From assembly GCA_020633125.1 (NCBI GenBank), contig JACKEH010000017.1, positions 1-64,000 of the forward strand: 64,000 nt of DNA. Reading direction: 5' to 3'. Positions 1 through 9,293 of this stretch are shown in pieces. Each line of letters begins with the position of its first letter. Position 1 is the stretch's first letter. A model generated the notes under the pieces. It had not been told where the DNA came from and searched no databases. It saw nothing but the letters and a program-made list of their open reading frames with translations. The translations under genes and the position numbers were made by a program. This DNA comes from Sandaracinus sp. GTDB taxonomy: Bacteria > Myxococcota_A > Polyangia > Polyangiales > Houyiibacteriaceae.

Positions 1-285
1 GGGCCAGGCGGCGGCGAAGGCCGCAGCGCGGCTGCGATCCCGTGCCGCCTCTTCGTGGGTGGATTGAGCTGGAACATCCAGACTCCGGACCTTCGCGAGA
101 TCTTCGAAGAGGTCGGCGAAGTGGTCGATTGTGTCGTGATGACCGATCGCACCACGGGTCGTTCGCGAGGCTTCGGCTTCGTGACGATGGCCGACCGCAA
201 GCTGGCCCAAAAGGTCATCGACGAGCTCAACGGCGCCGAAGTCGACGGCCGCCGCATCGTGGTGAACATCGCCACGGAGCGCTGA
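1..285 (+). CDS. RRM-type RNA-binding protein, 5' end outside the window
   Basis: The frame is open from base 1, so the true start lies to the left; 94 residues are visible, ending at TGA 283-285. They hold a nearly complete RNA-recognition motif. RNP2 (LFVGGLSW) is at visible residues 17-24 and RNP1 (RGFGFVTM) at 56-63, the two strands whose aromatic side chains stack on single-stranded RNA. A Gly/Ala-rich stretch precedes the domain. Small single-RRM proteins like this in bacteria are thought to bind RNA broadly, often in stress or cold response. The GTG at 55 lies inside RNP2 and cannot be the real start. A hairpin terminator follows within 40 bases. The domain call is secure; the biological role is not shown by the sequence. 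Confidence 0.9.
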   Translation, partial: GPGGGEGRSAAAIPCRLFVGGLSWNIQTPDLREIFEEVGEVVDCVVMTDRTTGRSRGFGFVTMADRKLAQKVIDELNGAEVDGRRIVVNIATER

Positions 286-322
286 GACCACGGGCGCGCC
301 TGGAACGAGGAGCGCTCGTGAC

Positions 323-353
323 GAAGAGGCCGGCCTTCGGGTCGGCCTTCTTC
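323..353 (+). terminator. Hairpin terminator after the RRM gene
   Basis: GAAGAGGCCG (323-332) pairs with CGGCCTTCTTC (343-353) apart from one bulged base, around a loop containing TTCGGG. It lies 38 bases after the RRM stop codon. The descending arm ends in a CT-rich run instead of a clean T tract. The arm is then copied downstream (see the tandem repeat at 344-497). Confidence 0.7.
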
Positions 354-497
354 GTTCCGTCCGGGGCGTGAAGTGCGATGGCCTTCTTCGTTCCGTCCGA
401 GGTTCTGCGAAGTGCGAAGGCCTTCTTCGTTCCGTCCGAGGTTCTGCGAAGTGCGAAGCCCTTTTTCGTTCCGTCCGGAGCGCTGCGAGTTGCGAAT
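344..497 (+). repeat. Four tandem copies of a 36-39 bp unit that carries the terminator arm
   Basis: Units begin at 344, 380, 419 and 458 with GGCCTTCTTCGTTCCGTCCG or a close variant. Each is followed by a GTGAAGTGCGA- or GTTCTGCGAAGTGCGAA-like spacer. The first unit is also the right arm of the upstream terminator, so the array looks like slipped-strand amplification from that hairpin. Any protein read through it is repetitive and implausible, so I treat the array as non-coding. It fills most of the gap between the RRM gene and the kinase gene at 574. Confidence 0.85.
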
Positions 498-573
498 GGC
501 ATCCGCACGAACGACGCCACGTCCGGCAGTCCCCCAGCGCGGCTAGCGGATCCGCCAGGTATCCTTGCGGACG

Positions 574-3500
574 ATGAGCCTCGCGACGGGCGCGGTGGTG
601 CGCGAACGCTTCGAGATCCGAGGGCTCCTCGGACGCGGCGGCATGGGAAACGTCTTCCGCGCGTTCGACCGAGAGCTCGGTGTCGAAGTCGCACTGAAGT
701 CCGTCCGCATCGCGAGCCCGCAGGCGTTCTATCGACTGAAGGCGGAGTTCCGAACGCTCGCGGATCTGCGTCACCGCAACCTCGTTCGCCTCGGCGAGCT
801 CTTCGGAGGCGACGACGACTGGTTCTTCTCCATGGAGCTCGTGGAGGGACTCGACTTCCTGCACTGGGTGCGAGGCAGCTCGCGTTCCGGACGTGTGCAC
901 GAGACGTCGCGGCACAGCTCCCCCGATCTGCTCGACGTCGACGCGAGCGGTCCGCGTCGCGTCGCACAGCCTCCGCGGTTTCACGAAGCGCGCCTTCGCG
1001 CCGTGCTCGCGCAAATCGTCGCGGGCCTGGAAGCGCTGCACCTCGCCGGCCGCGTGCACCGTGACGTGAAGCCTTCGAACGTGGTCGTCGAAGCCGACAC
1101 GGGACGCACGGTGTTGCTCGACTTCGGGCTGGCGCGCGGTGCGGAAGGCCACTCGACGGACTCCGGCCGCACGCTCGAAGGCACGGCCGGCTACATGTCG
1201 CCGGAGCAAGCGCAAGGCTCCCTCGCGACGGCCGCCTCCGATTGGTACGCGCTCGGCGTGATGCTCTTCGAGGGGCTCACGGGGCGGCTGCCCTTCGAAG
1301 GCTCTCCGCTCGAGGTGCTCGCGCTCAAGGTGAAGAGCGAGCCACCGAAGCCCTCGACGTTCACGCTGGGGATTCCCGAGGACCTGGAGAAGGTTTGCCT
1401 CGCGCTGCTCGAGCGCGACCCCGACCAACGCATCGGCGCGGCCGAGCTTCGTGAGCTTCTGGACGCGCCGGAGCCTCGCAGCGGCTCCGTGCCGCTCACG
1501 CCGGACCAACCTCCCTTCGTCGGGCGAACCGCCGAGCTCGTCGCGCTCCGACAAGCGTTCGACGACGGTCGCCGCGGCCAGCCGGTGATGGTGCGCGTGA
1601 TCGGCGAGTCCGGTGTCGGCAAGAGCGCCTTGGTCCGACACTTTCTCGAAGCGCTCGTCGAGACCGAGAGCAGCACCGTCGTCTTGGACGGTCGCTGCTA
1701 CGCCCAAGAGCTCGTTCCCTACCGCGCGTGGGACGGCGTGGTCGACGCGATCAGCCGTCTGCTCCGCCGGGTCGAAGGGCAAGTCAGCTCCGCACAGGCG
1801 GCGTGGTTGCTCCCCAAGGACGTGCACGCGCTCGCCCAAGTTTTTCCCGTGTTGCGGCGGGTGCCTTCGATCGCCGAGCTCGCCGCGCCACGCAACGGAA
1901 CGACGAACCCGGACCGTCTTCGGCGCCTCGCGTTCGATGCGCTGCGCGAGCTGCTTCGAAACCTCGGGCGCGAAGGTCCCGTCGTCTTGTGGATCGACGA
2001 CTTTCACTGGGCCGACCGCGACAGCCGCGTGTTGCTCGAAGACGTGCTCTCGGGCTCGGACTCGCCGCCGCTGCTCTTGCTCACGACGGAGCGACCGACC
2101 GACCTCGATCTCTCGGTCGACTTCCGTCGCCTCGACCTCGCCCCCCTCCCCCGCCACGACGCGGTGATGCTCGCCAAGGAGCTGAGCAACGACGCGGAGA
2201 TCGACCTCGAGAGCTTCGCGGACGAGAGCGGTGGCCACCCGATGTTCCTGCAGCAGTTGCTGCGTCACGCACGCAAGGCGGGCGAACGCGCGCCGCGCCT
2301 CGACGACATGTTGCGGCAGCGCATCGAGCGCCTCGAGCCGAAGGCTCGTCGTCTCCTGGAGATCGCGTGCATCGCGTCGGCGCCGCTCGATCGTGGGGTG
2401 GCGGTGCGAGCGACGGGCATCGCGCCGGCCGCCTGCCAGGACATGCAGGCGCAGCTCGAAGCCGATCAGCTGCTGCGCACCATCCCCGGCGAAGGCACAC
2501 GGTTCACGCCCTACCACGATCGAATTCGCGAGGCCTTGCTCGAAGGCTTGTCGCCGGAACAACGCTCGCGCCACCACGCCGCGCTCGCCTCCGCGCTCGA
2601 GGCCGAGTCGCGCGATCGACGCGACGCCGACCGCGACCGCGTGTGGCATCTCGCGGAAGCGGGACAACGCGAACAAGCGGCCGTGGCCGCCGAGCTCGCC
2701 GCGACGAAAGCCAAGAACGGTCTCGCATTCGACCGCGCGGCCGAGCTCTACCGCATGACGCTCCACCTCGGTCGGCACGCACCCGAGAAGGAAGTCGAGC
2801 TTCGCCTCGCGCTCTCCGACGCGCTCGCGAACGCGGGGCGGGGCGCGATCGAAGCCGCGCAAGGTTTCCTCGCCGCCGCGGACGCGCAATCCAACAAAGA
2901 GACCGCGCTCTCGCTCCGCACCCGCGCGCTCGAGCAGCTCGCGATGAGTGGGCACACCGAGCAAGCGATGGAGCTCTTGGTGCGGTTGTGCGACGAAGTC
3001 GGCGTCGGTCTCGCGAGCAGCCGCTTCGGCGCCATCGTTTCGCTCGTTCGGCGGCGCCTGCAGCTGCGGCTTCGAGGCTTGCCCGACTCGCTGCCCGCGC
3101 ACACGGGCACCGATGCCGCTGAGTCGCCGGTGTACCGGCTCTACCTCGCGGCCTTCGTGCATCTGCCGATCCTCGACCCGCTGCTCGCGAACGAGCTGCA
3201 TGCGCGCACGCTGACGGACGCGCTTCGTGCCGGGGAGCTCGAGACGCTCGCGCTCTGCCTCTGCCGCGAGGCGGGCGTGGCGCTCACGTTCAACGAGAAC
3301 AAGGCGCCGCATTCAGCGCGCGCTCTGGCGCTCGCCAAACAAGTCTTCTCGCAGAGCCAACACCCCAACCACCGCGCGTGGCTCGCGGCCGGCGAGGGGC
3401 TTCACCACTACTTTCTGGGGCAGTTCGACCGTTGCCTCGCGTACTTCCGGCAGAGCCTCGAGATCTGGTCCGCGGAGTCCGACGCGAACGTGATGAACAT

Positions 3501-4299
3501 CAGCCAGATGGTGGTGTTCACGATGGGCTCGCTTCGCTACCTGGGGCGGCTGACCGAGCTACGGCAAGAGCTCGACCGCGCGCGGCGTGAAGCGGAGTGG
3601 CGAGGCAACCACTACCTCTGGACGCTCTCGACGCTCGCGTTTCAGCTGCCGATTCTGCTGCAGAGCGGGGTCGACGCCTCGCAGCGCGATCTGGCGCGTG
3701 TCGACCTGACGACGCCGCTCGTGCGAACGAAGGCCAACGAGTGGTACCTGCGACGCGCGCAAGCCGAAGAGGCGCTCTACGTCGGCGCGGACGTCGAAGA
3801 GCTCGTGCGGTGGACCGCCATCCTCGAGCGTTTTCGGTTCACCCCCTACGGGCTGGTGCTCACGTGGGGCTCGGAGCTTCGATGGCTGCTCGGTCGTTTG
3901 GCGCTCGCGCGCGCAGACGCCGGGGACCCGCGGGCCCTACGCAGCGCACGAAAGCTGGCGAAGAAGCTGGTGCGGCGAAAGCTCTCGTTCGCGCGCATCT
4001 GGGGCGAAGCGTTGCGCGCGGGGGTGCGGCTGCACGAAGGGGATCTCGAGGGGTGCCGCGCCTCGCTCGAGGAGTGCGCCGTGCGCGCGGAGCTGCACGG
4101 GTTGATGCTCGTCGCCGCATGCGCGCGCTACCGCATGGTCGAGCTCGGGTTCGCGAGCGACGACGTCCGACGCGAGACTCTCGCGTACTTCGCGGCGGAG
4201 CGGATTCGCGACCCGGCGGCGACCGCACGGCTGATGATGCCGGGGTTTCGACCCGCCAAGCGCCTCGCGAGCGGCTCCGCCCCGGCGCTTCCGGGCTGA
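574..4299 (+). CDS. Ser/Thr protein kinase fused to an AAA+ ATPase and a helical-repeat tail
   Basis: A 1,241-residue cytoplasmic regulator. Residues ~10-285 form a Hanks-type kinase with glycine loop GRGGMG, VALK lysine, catalytic HRDVKPSN (~160), DFG metal site (~183) and GTAGYMSPEQ activation segment. A linker leads to FVGR and an AAA/STAND-type NTPase with Walker A GESGVGKS (~344) and Walker B-like LWIDDFHWAD (~473). The last ~550 residues are Leu/Ala-rich helices that look TPR-like. This matches the PknK/MalT-like kinase-ATPase class common in myxobacteria, in which the kinase is coupled to a signal-sensing NTPase. The ATG at 574 is preferred; a TTG nine bases upstream is also open. No Shine-Dalgarno is obvious. 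It stands alone, so its target cannot be read from context. Confidence 0.9.
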   Translation: MSLATGAVVRERFEIRGLLGRGGMGNVFRAFDRELGVEVALKSVRIASPQAFYRLKAEFRTLADLRHRNLVRLGELFGGDDDWFFSMELVEGLDFLHWVRGSSRSGRVHETSRHSSPDLLDVDASGPRRVAQPPRFHEARLRAVLAQIVAGLEALHLAGRVHRDVKPSNVVVEADTGRTVLLDFGLARGAEGHSTDSGRTLEGTAGYMSPEQAQGSLATAASDWYALGVMLFEGLTGRLPFEGSPLEVLALKVKSEPPKPSTFTLGIPEDLEKVCLALLERDPDQRIGAAELRELLDAPEPRSGSVPLTPDQPPFVGRTAELVALRQAFDDGRRGQPVMVRVIGESGVGKSALVRHFLEALVETESSTVVLDGRCYAQELVPYRAWDGVVDAISRLLRRVEGQVSSAQAAWLLPKDVHALAQVFPVLRRVPSIAELAAPRNGTTNPDRLRRLAFDALRELLRNLGREGPVVLWIDDFHWADRDSRVLLEDVLSGSDSPPLLLLTTERPTDLDLSVDFRRLDLAPLPRHDAVMLAKELSNDAEIDLESFADESGGHPMFLQQLLRHARKAGERAPRLDDMLRQRIERLEPKARRLLEIACIASAPLDRGVAVRATGIAPAACQDMQAQLEADQLLRTIPGEGTRFTPYHDRIREALLEGLSPEQRSRHHAALASALEAESRDRRDADRDRVWHLAEAGQREQAAVAAELAATKAKNGLAFDRAAELYRMTLHLGRHAPEKEVELRLALSDALANAGRGAIEAAQGFLAAADAQSNKETALSLRTRALEQLAMSGHTEQAMELLVRLCDEVGVGLASSRFGAIVSLVRRRLQLRLRGLPDSLPAHTGTDAAESPVYRLYLAAFVHLPILDPLLANELHARTLTDALRAGELETLALCLCREAGVALTFNENKAPHSARALALAKQVFSQSQHPNHRAWLAAGEGLHHYFLGQFDRCLAYFRQSLEIWSAESDANVMNISQMVVFTMGSLRYLGRLTELRQELDRARREAEWRGNHYLWTLSTLAFQLPILLQSGVDASQRDLARVDLTTPLVRTKANEWYLRRAQAEEALYVGADVEELVRWTAILERFRFTPYGLVLTWGSELRWLLGRLALARADAGDPRALRSARKLAKKLVRRKLSFARIWGEALRAGVRLHEGDLEGCRASLEECAVRAELHGLMLVAACARYRMVELGFASDDVRRETLAYFAAERIRDPAATARLMMPGFRPAKRLASGSAPALPG

Positions 4300-4396
4300 C
4301 GAACCTTCGTTTTCCGGGGATTCCTCCGCGCCACAGCCCCCCAGTAGCCCGGCACGTGCACCACGCCCTCACGCGTGCCACGACACCTCGGCTCCG

Positions 4397-4864
4397 ATGA
4401 AGCTCCGCACCCTCGCCCTCGCTGCGCTCGTCCTGACCGCGCTCGCCGTCGTCGCGGTGGTCACGCTTCGCACGCGCAACCGCGGAGAGATCGACGCCTC
4501 CGCCGTGCTCGATCCCTACCTGCGCCGCGTGCAGGCCGCAGACTACGGTCTCGCGCTCGCCTTCTGGGCCGACGACGCCGAGAACAAGCCGACCGAAGAC
4601 GCGCTTCGCGAAGGCTGGAGCTTGCGGCAACGGGAGCGGGGCACCTTCGAGCGGTGGCGGGTCGCGGCCGCGGTTCCCGGCGGCGACATCTTCACCGGCG
4701 ACTCGTGGGTGGACGCGCGGGTCTGGCTCTACTTCTCCGACGCCCCCGGTTCGCAGGTGCCCGTGGAGTGGCGCATCCGCGAGATCGACGGGCACCCGAA
4801 GATCACGCGGCTCGTCGTCGACCCGAGCGCGGTCGGAGAAGCAGACGCGTCCCGTGCCTTCTGA
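4397..4864 (+). CDS. Small membrane-anchored protein of unknown function
   Basis: 155 residues. Residues ~5-25 (LRTLALAALVLTALAVVAVV) form one N-terminal transmembrane or uncleaved signal segment; the rest would sit outside the membrane. The soluble part (AVLDPYLRRVQAADYGLALAFWADD, then a beta-rich half) has the size and layout of an NTF2/SnoaL-like alpha+beta fold, but I see no catalytic motif and do not claim one. The next gene starts three bases after this stop, so the two are almost certainly cotranscribed, and the protein may assist the downstream membrane protein. Confidence 0.75.
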   Translation: MKLRTLALAALVLTALAVVAVVTLRTRNRGEIDASAVLDPYLRRVQAADYGLALAFWADDAENKPTEDALREGWSLRQRERGTFERWRVAAAVPGGDIFTGDSWVDARVWLYFSDAPGSQVPVEWRIREIDGHPKITRLVVDPSAVGEADASRAF

Positions 4865-4867
4865 CCG

Positions 4868-7219
4868 ATGACACCGCGCCTGGATCGCCCGGCCCCTTGG
4901 CTGACGCCGCTCGCGACCCGCGTGTTGGGCTTCGGCCTGCTCGCGATCGGGATCGCGGCCTTCGTTCGCCCCTTCTTCTTCAGCGACTGGTACGGCAACG
5001 ACGAGGTCGATCGCTACCCCGGTCGTCTCGAGGTGCTCTACACGCACGCGACGTGGACCGCGCCGCTGCCGCGCTGGATCCCCGAGCTCTCGGGCGGACA
5101 CGGCTACCCGCTCTTCAACTTCTTCAACGCGGGCTCGATGTTCGTCGCGCTCCCGTTTCGCGCGCTCGGGCTCGACCCGTTCACGGCGACGAAAGTCGCG
5201 CTCGTCGTGATGCTGCTCGTGGGCATCGGCCACGCGATGGCGCTCGGTCGACGGCTCTACGGCGAAGGGGCGGGGGTGCTGGTGGGCATGTTGACGCTCG
5301 CCGCGCCCTACACGATCGCGAACTTCTACCACCGTGGAGACTTCGCGGAGGGTTGGGCCAACCTGCTCTTCCCGGTGGTGCTCTACCACGACGTCGCGCT
5401 TCGGGAGGCGAGCCGACCGCGCGTGCCCTGGGGCTCGTTCGTCGCGCTTGCCCTGGCGTGGGCCGCGCTCGTCCCGGCGCATGCCTTCTCGGCGCTGCTC
5501 TTCGCGGTCGCCTTCGCGATTCGCTTCGTCGTGCGCGCGCTGGTGCATCGTCGGCGCCACGGCCGCTTCTGCCGCGGCGACGTGCTCGTCTTCGGAGCCT
5601 CGACCCTGGGCGTGCTCCTCGCGACGATCTATTGGCTGCCCGCGCTCGGCGAGAAGTCCACCGTGCGCATCGACGAGTTCTTCTCGCTCGACAAGCTGAT
5701 GAGCTCCGCGCTCTCGTGGGGCGACCTTCTGGATCCCACGCCCGAGGGACGCACCGCGGCCCACCGACGGTTGACCCTCGGTGCCTTCGTTCCCGTGCTG
5801 ATCGCGATCGTGGTCTGGCACCTGCGAAAGCGGCCGGAGCTGCCGCGACGTGCGCTGACCTGGGGATGGATCGTCGGCTGCGCCATCGCGCTCTTCATGA
5901 CGACCCGCGCGGCCGAGCCGGTGTACGCGGCGCTGCCGCTGATCGGGCAGATCCTCTTCCCGTACCGCTTCCTCGGGCTCGCGACCCTCTTCGGCGTGCT
6001 CGCCGCCGCGCGCGTCGTGCCGCTGCTCTTCGCCCCGCACCAACGCGCGCTCGGAGGGCTCGCGCTCGGCGCCTTCGCGCTCGTGCTCGCGTTGCCGCAT
6101 CTGCAGCTCACGAACCCCGTCGACTTCCCGGAGGGTCACGCGGACTACCCGGGTCGCGCCACGCGAGAAGTGATCCTCTTCGACTACGGCGAGTACTACC
6201 CGAAGCGCGTGGAGGGCATGCCGGGCCGTGCGCCGCAGGCTTTCGAAGTGTCCGCCGGTTGTGCGGTCGAGGAGAACGCGATCGACGGGACACGTCACGA
6301 CCTCGTGGTCGTCGCGGAGCGCGATTGCGAGGTGACCCTCGCGCAGTTCGACTGGCTCGGTTGGCAGGCGACGCTCGATGGCGCGCCCGCCGCGATCGAT
6401 CCCGACGCGCGCGGGCAGATTCGCGTCGCCGTGCCCGAAGGGCGCCACCGTGTCGTGATCGACCGGAGCGACACGCCGCTCGAACACGTCGCGGCGGTGG
6501 TCTCGGCGCTCGCGCTGGTCGTCCTCTGCTTCTTGGTCGGTCTCGCGCTGGTGCGGCTCGCTCCGAAGCACCGCTTGGCGGCGTGGCGCACGGCACTTCG
6601 ACCGGTGAGCGCGCTGCCGGCCACGCTGCTCGACGAGGCCGACGCGTTGGAGGCCCGGCGTTCCCTCGGGGACGAAGAACCGGAAGTGCTCGACGACGCC
6701 GCGCGCGCGCTCGACCGACGTGCCCGCAAGCTCGCCCCGCACGCGTGGCGCCTGGGTCGCCGACGCCAGCTCGTCGTGGCGACGCTCGCGACCTTGGCGG
6801 TGTCCTCGGTGGGCTATGCGGCGCTTCGACCGCGGCCGCGCATGGTGGCCCACTCGCACGGCTGCCTGGGTGGCGATCCGACCTTCGGGCCCGACCGCGC
6901 GATCGACGGGCTGGAGACGACGGCCTGGCGCGGGTGGGAAGCGCGAGGTTGGCTCGAGGTCACGCTCTTGCCACCGCGACCGATCACGGAGGTCGAGCTG
7001 CTCAACGGCGGCTCGCTGGACGGCACGCCACGCGCGGTCGAGCGTTTCGTGCTCGAGGTCTTCGACGAAGACGAGAGCCTGCACCGCCTCGAGGGCTCGC
7101 TCGGCCCCGACGAACGGCGGGTCTTCGACGTGCCTTCACCCCGCGCGACGCGTGTGCGACTCGAGGCCCTCTCGGCACATGGCCCGTCGGTGGGCCTGAC
7201 GGAGCTCGAGGTGCGCTGA
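4868..7219 (+). CDS. Polytopic membrane protein (YfhO/PTPS-related type) with a discoidin-like C-terminal domain
   Basis: 783 residues. About the first 570 are a multi-pass membrane region with an extracytoplasmic loop near the start (DWYGNDEVDRYPGRLEVLYTH). The layout and the motif HGYPLFNFFN resemble the 6-pyruvoyl-tetrahydropterin-synthase-related/YfhO class of GT-C-like membrane proteins, which use lipid-linked sugars. A conserved DxD was not confirmed. After a further membrane segment near residue 640, residues ~655-783 look like an F5/8 type C carbohydrate-binding fold: DRAIDGLETTAWRG, then LEVTLLPPRPITEVEL, ending TELEVR. A surface glycan-modifying role is inference. The gene follows a small membrane protein by three bases and converges with a minus-strand gene eight bases away, with no separate terminator visible. 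Confidence 0.75.
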   Translation: MTPRLDRPAPWLTPLATRVLGFGLLAIGIAAFVRPFFFSDWYGNDEVDRYPGRLEVLYTHATWTAPLPRWIPELSGGHGYPLFNFFNAGSMFVALPFRALGLDPFTATKVALVVMLLVGIGHAMALGRRLYGEGAGVLVGMLTLAAPYTIANFYHRGDFAEGWANLLFPVVLYHDVALREASRPRVPWGSFVALALAWAALVPAHAFSALLFAVAFAIRFVVRALVHRRRHGRFCRGDVLVFGASTLGVLLATIYWLPALGEKSTVRIDEFFSLDKLMSSALSWGDLLDPTPEGRTAAHRRLTLGAFVPVLIAIVVWHLRKRPELPRRALTWGWIVGCAIALFMTTRAAEPVYAALPLIGQILFPYRFLGLATLFGVLAAARVVPLLFAPHQRALGGLALGAFALVLALPHLQLTNPVDFPEGHADYPGRATREVILFDYGEYYPKRVEGMPGRAPQAFEVSAGCAVEENAIDGTRHDLVVVAERDCEVTLAQFDWLGWQATLDGAPAAIDPDARGQIRVAVPEGRHRVVIDRSDTPLEHVAAVVSALALVVLCFLVGLALVRLAPKHRLAAWRTALRPVSALPATLLDEADALEARRSLGDEEPEVLDDAARALDRRARKLAPHAWRLGRRRQLVVATLATLAVSSVGYAALRPRPRMVAHSHGCLGGDPTFGPDRAIDGLETTAWRGWEARGWLEVTLLPPRPITEVELLNGGSLDGTPRAVERFVLEVFDEDESLHRLEGSLGPDERRVFDVPSPRATRVRLEALSAHGPSVGLTELEVR

Positions 7220-7227
7220 GGGGACTC

Positions 7228-7809
7228 TCATTCCGGCGGGAAGCGTGCGCCCCAGGTCCGTTCGCAGATCGCTTCGCAGCGCGCGGGATGGGGAAAGCGC
7301 AGCACCTGCAGCAGCGCGCCCACGCCGATGAACGCGAGCGCGACCGGCATGGGCAACATGCCCGCGACGTGCCCCGCGAGGCCGAAGATCGCGATCGCCT
7401 CCGAGAGCGCGAGCGAGAGGATCAGCGCGGTGTGGAAGCGCAGTAGGAAGAGGCGCCGCACCGCCGGCGGATCGGCGAAGAACGCGGTGCGGGCGGAGGC
7501 GTCGCGAAAGAGCGTCTGGCCCGTGGGGTCCTCGCGCTCCTCGATCCTCGGAGGCGCCGCGTGGGCGAGCGCCTGCGTGAGAAGGATCTTGGGAACGACG
7601 AAGCTCGCCACGCCCGACGCGATCGCTCCCGCGAGAAAGACGAGGGCCATCGGGACGTCGAGCACGATCGGTTCTTCGCGCCCCGCGACGAACATCCCCG
7701 AAGCGACGAGCCCGGCGTAGACGACGCACGATCCGAGCAACGCGGCCCAGAGAATGCGTGGCACCCGCAGGCCCGTCGCCCACGAGGAGACGTCGAGCTC
7801 ACCCGCCAT
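7228..7809 (-). CDS. Four-helix integral membrane protein of unknown function
   Basis: 193 residues with four hydrophobic segments (around residues 18-40, 50-75, 120-145 and 150-170) and a short soluble loop between the second and third. The ATG at 7809 overlaps the stop of the upstream aminopeptidase by 11 bases, so translation is probably coupled. No family motif is recognised. An in-frame start further upstream (7839) would only add residues inside the peptidase gene and is less likely. Confidence 0.75.
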   Translation of the reverse strand: MAGELDVSSWATGLRVPRILWAALLGSCVVYAGLVASGMFVAGREEPIVLDVPMALVFLAGAIASGVASFVVPKILLTQALAHAAPPRIEEREDPTGQTLFRDASARTAFFADPPAVRRLFLLRFHTALILSLALSEAIAIFGLAGHVAGMLPMPVALAFIGVGALLQVLRFPHPARCEAICERTWGARFPPE

Positions 7810-9214
7810 AACGCGTCTCGAGCAACCGATAGAACGCACGAAGCGCCATCGCTTCGCCGCCCTTGGGTCGACCCGCGCGCGAGTCGTTGTTCCACGCCAT
7901 CAGGTCGATGTGCGCCCACGGGGTGCCGCCGCTCACGAAACGTTGGAGGAAGAGCGCCGCGGTGATCGCGCCGCCGAAGCCGGAGCTTCCCGTGTTCGAG
8001 ACGTCGGCGGTCTTGCTGTCGAGGAAGCGGTCGTAGTCGCGCCAGAGCGGCAGACGCCAGAGCGGATCGCGCGCTTCGGTACCCGCGTCGAGGATTTGCT
8101 GCGCGAGGGTGTCGTCGTTGCAGAAGAGCGCGGGGAGCTCGGTGCCGAGCGCCACACGCGCTGCGCCCGTGAGCGTCGCGAAGTCGACGAGCAGATCGGG
8201 GTGATCGTCGCAGGCGTCGGCGAGCGCGTCGCAGAGGATCAAGCGACCCTCGGCGTCGGTGTTGCCGACCTCGATCGTGAGGCCCTTGCGCGACGAGAGC
8301 ACGTCCATCGGGCGGAAGGCATCGCCCGAGACGCTGTTCTCGACCGCCGCCACCAGCACGCGCAGACGCACGGGGAGCTTCGCGTCCATCACGGCGTGCG
8401 CGAGCGCGATCACGTGCGCCGCGCCGCCCATGTCCTTCTTCATCAGGAGCATGTTCGAGGCCGGCTTGAGATCGAGACCGCCGCTGTCGAAGCAGACGCC
8501 CTTGCCCACGAGCGTGACCTTCGGGTGCTTCGGGTCGCCCCACGTGAGATCGATGAGACGCGGCGCACGCGACGAGGCGCGGCCGACCGCGTGAATCGCG
8601 GGGTAGTTCTCGGAGAGCAGCTCGTCACCGCGCACCACGCGCACCGCCGCGCCGTGCGCGCCGGCCACCGACACCGCCGCCGTCTCGAGCTCGCCCGGGC
8701 CGAGGTCGTTCGCCGGCAGATTCACGAGATCGCGCACGAGGTAGGTCGCTTCGACGAGTCGCTTCACGCGGCCTTGGTCGGCGCCCTCGGGCCACGCGAG
8801 CTTCTTGCTCGGCGCGATCGGCTTTCGCTTGTAGCGATCGAAGCGGTAGAGGGCGAGCGCCCAACCGAGCGCCGCGGCCTCCGCATGCTCGGCGTCGAAG
8901 GTGCCCGCGAGGTGGTAGCGACCCTTCGGAAGCTCTCCGGGAAGACGTGCCCACTCGAAAGGGCTCGCGCTCTCGGGTTGCACGAAGAGCACGCCCGCGA
9001 GTCCGCCGTCTCGCTTCGGCATCAAGAGCGCCTTCGCGTAGCGCGGCTCGAAGCCGATCGACTTCGCCCAGCCCTTGACGACCGCGTTCTGCGACGCGAG
9101 CCACTTCTTCGCTTGATCCTTCGGGACCACGTGAATCGGAACGCTCGTCTTGCCGGGACGGCCGCCGAGAACCGCCGAGACGTCGTCGAAGGACTGAAGG
9201 AACGCGCTGGCCAA
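7799..9214 (-). CDS. M17-family leucyl aminopeptidase
   Basis: 471 residues. The C-terminal catalytic domain carries GKGVCFDSGG (~235-244), with the lysine and aspartate that bind the two metals, and the family signature NTDAEGRL (~317-324). The N-terminal third is the weakly conserved hexamerisation domain. The enzyme removes N-terminal residues from peptides in the cytoplasm using two divalent metals. The start is TTG at 9212-9214: GGAGGTG lies six bases upstream and no ATG or GTG fits. It is followed, with an 11-base overlap, by a small membrane protein. Confidence 0.93.
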   Translation of the reverse strand: MASAFLQSFDDVSAVLGGRPGKTSVPIHVVPKDQAKKWLASQNAVVKGWAKSIGFEPRYAKALLMPKRDGGLAGVLFVQPESASPFEWARLPGELPKGRYHLAGTFDAEHAEAAALGWALALYRFDRYKRKPIAPSKKLAWPEGADQGRVKRLVEATYLVRDLVNLPANDLGPGELETAAVSVAGAHGAAVRVVRGDELLSENYPAIHAVGRASSRAPRLIDLTWGDPKHPKVTLVGKGVCFDSGGLDLKPASNMLLMKKDMGGAAHVIALAHAVMDAKLPVRLRVLVAAVENSVSGDAFRPMDVLSSRKGLTIEVGNTDAEGRLILCDALADACDDHPDLLVDFATLTGAARVALGTELPALFCNDDTLAQQILDAGTEARDPLWRLPLWRDYDRFLDSKTADVSNTGSSGFGGAITAALFLQRFVSGGTPWAHIDLMAWNNDSRAGRPKGGEAMALRAFYRLLETRYGG

Positions 9215-9293
9215 AGGACACCTCCGCGCCGCGGCGGCGTCGTTCGTCGACGCATCTTCGGCTCGCGAGGCGAGCGCACGCAGCGCCGCGAGG

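Noticed and set aside
344..497. Tandem array considered as a CRISPR
   Set aside because: Units are about 36-39 bp in direct contact, with no unique 30-bp spacers, no leader and no cas genes.
3860..7084. Very long minus-strand open frame opposite the kinase tail and membrane protein
   Set aside because: It mirrors the codon bias of the plus-strand genes, gives Arg/His/Glu-rich low-complexity sequence, and has no domain; the plus-strand genes have clear motifs.
7219..7230. GGACTCTCA near the stop at 7228 as a further element remnant
   Set aside because: Only seven to eight bases match and no hairpin core is present.
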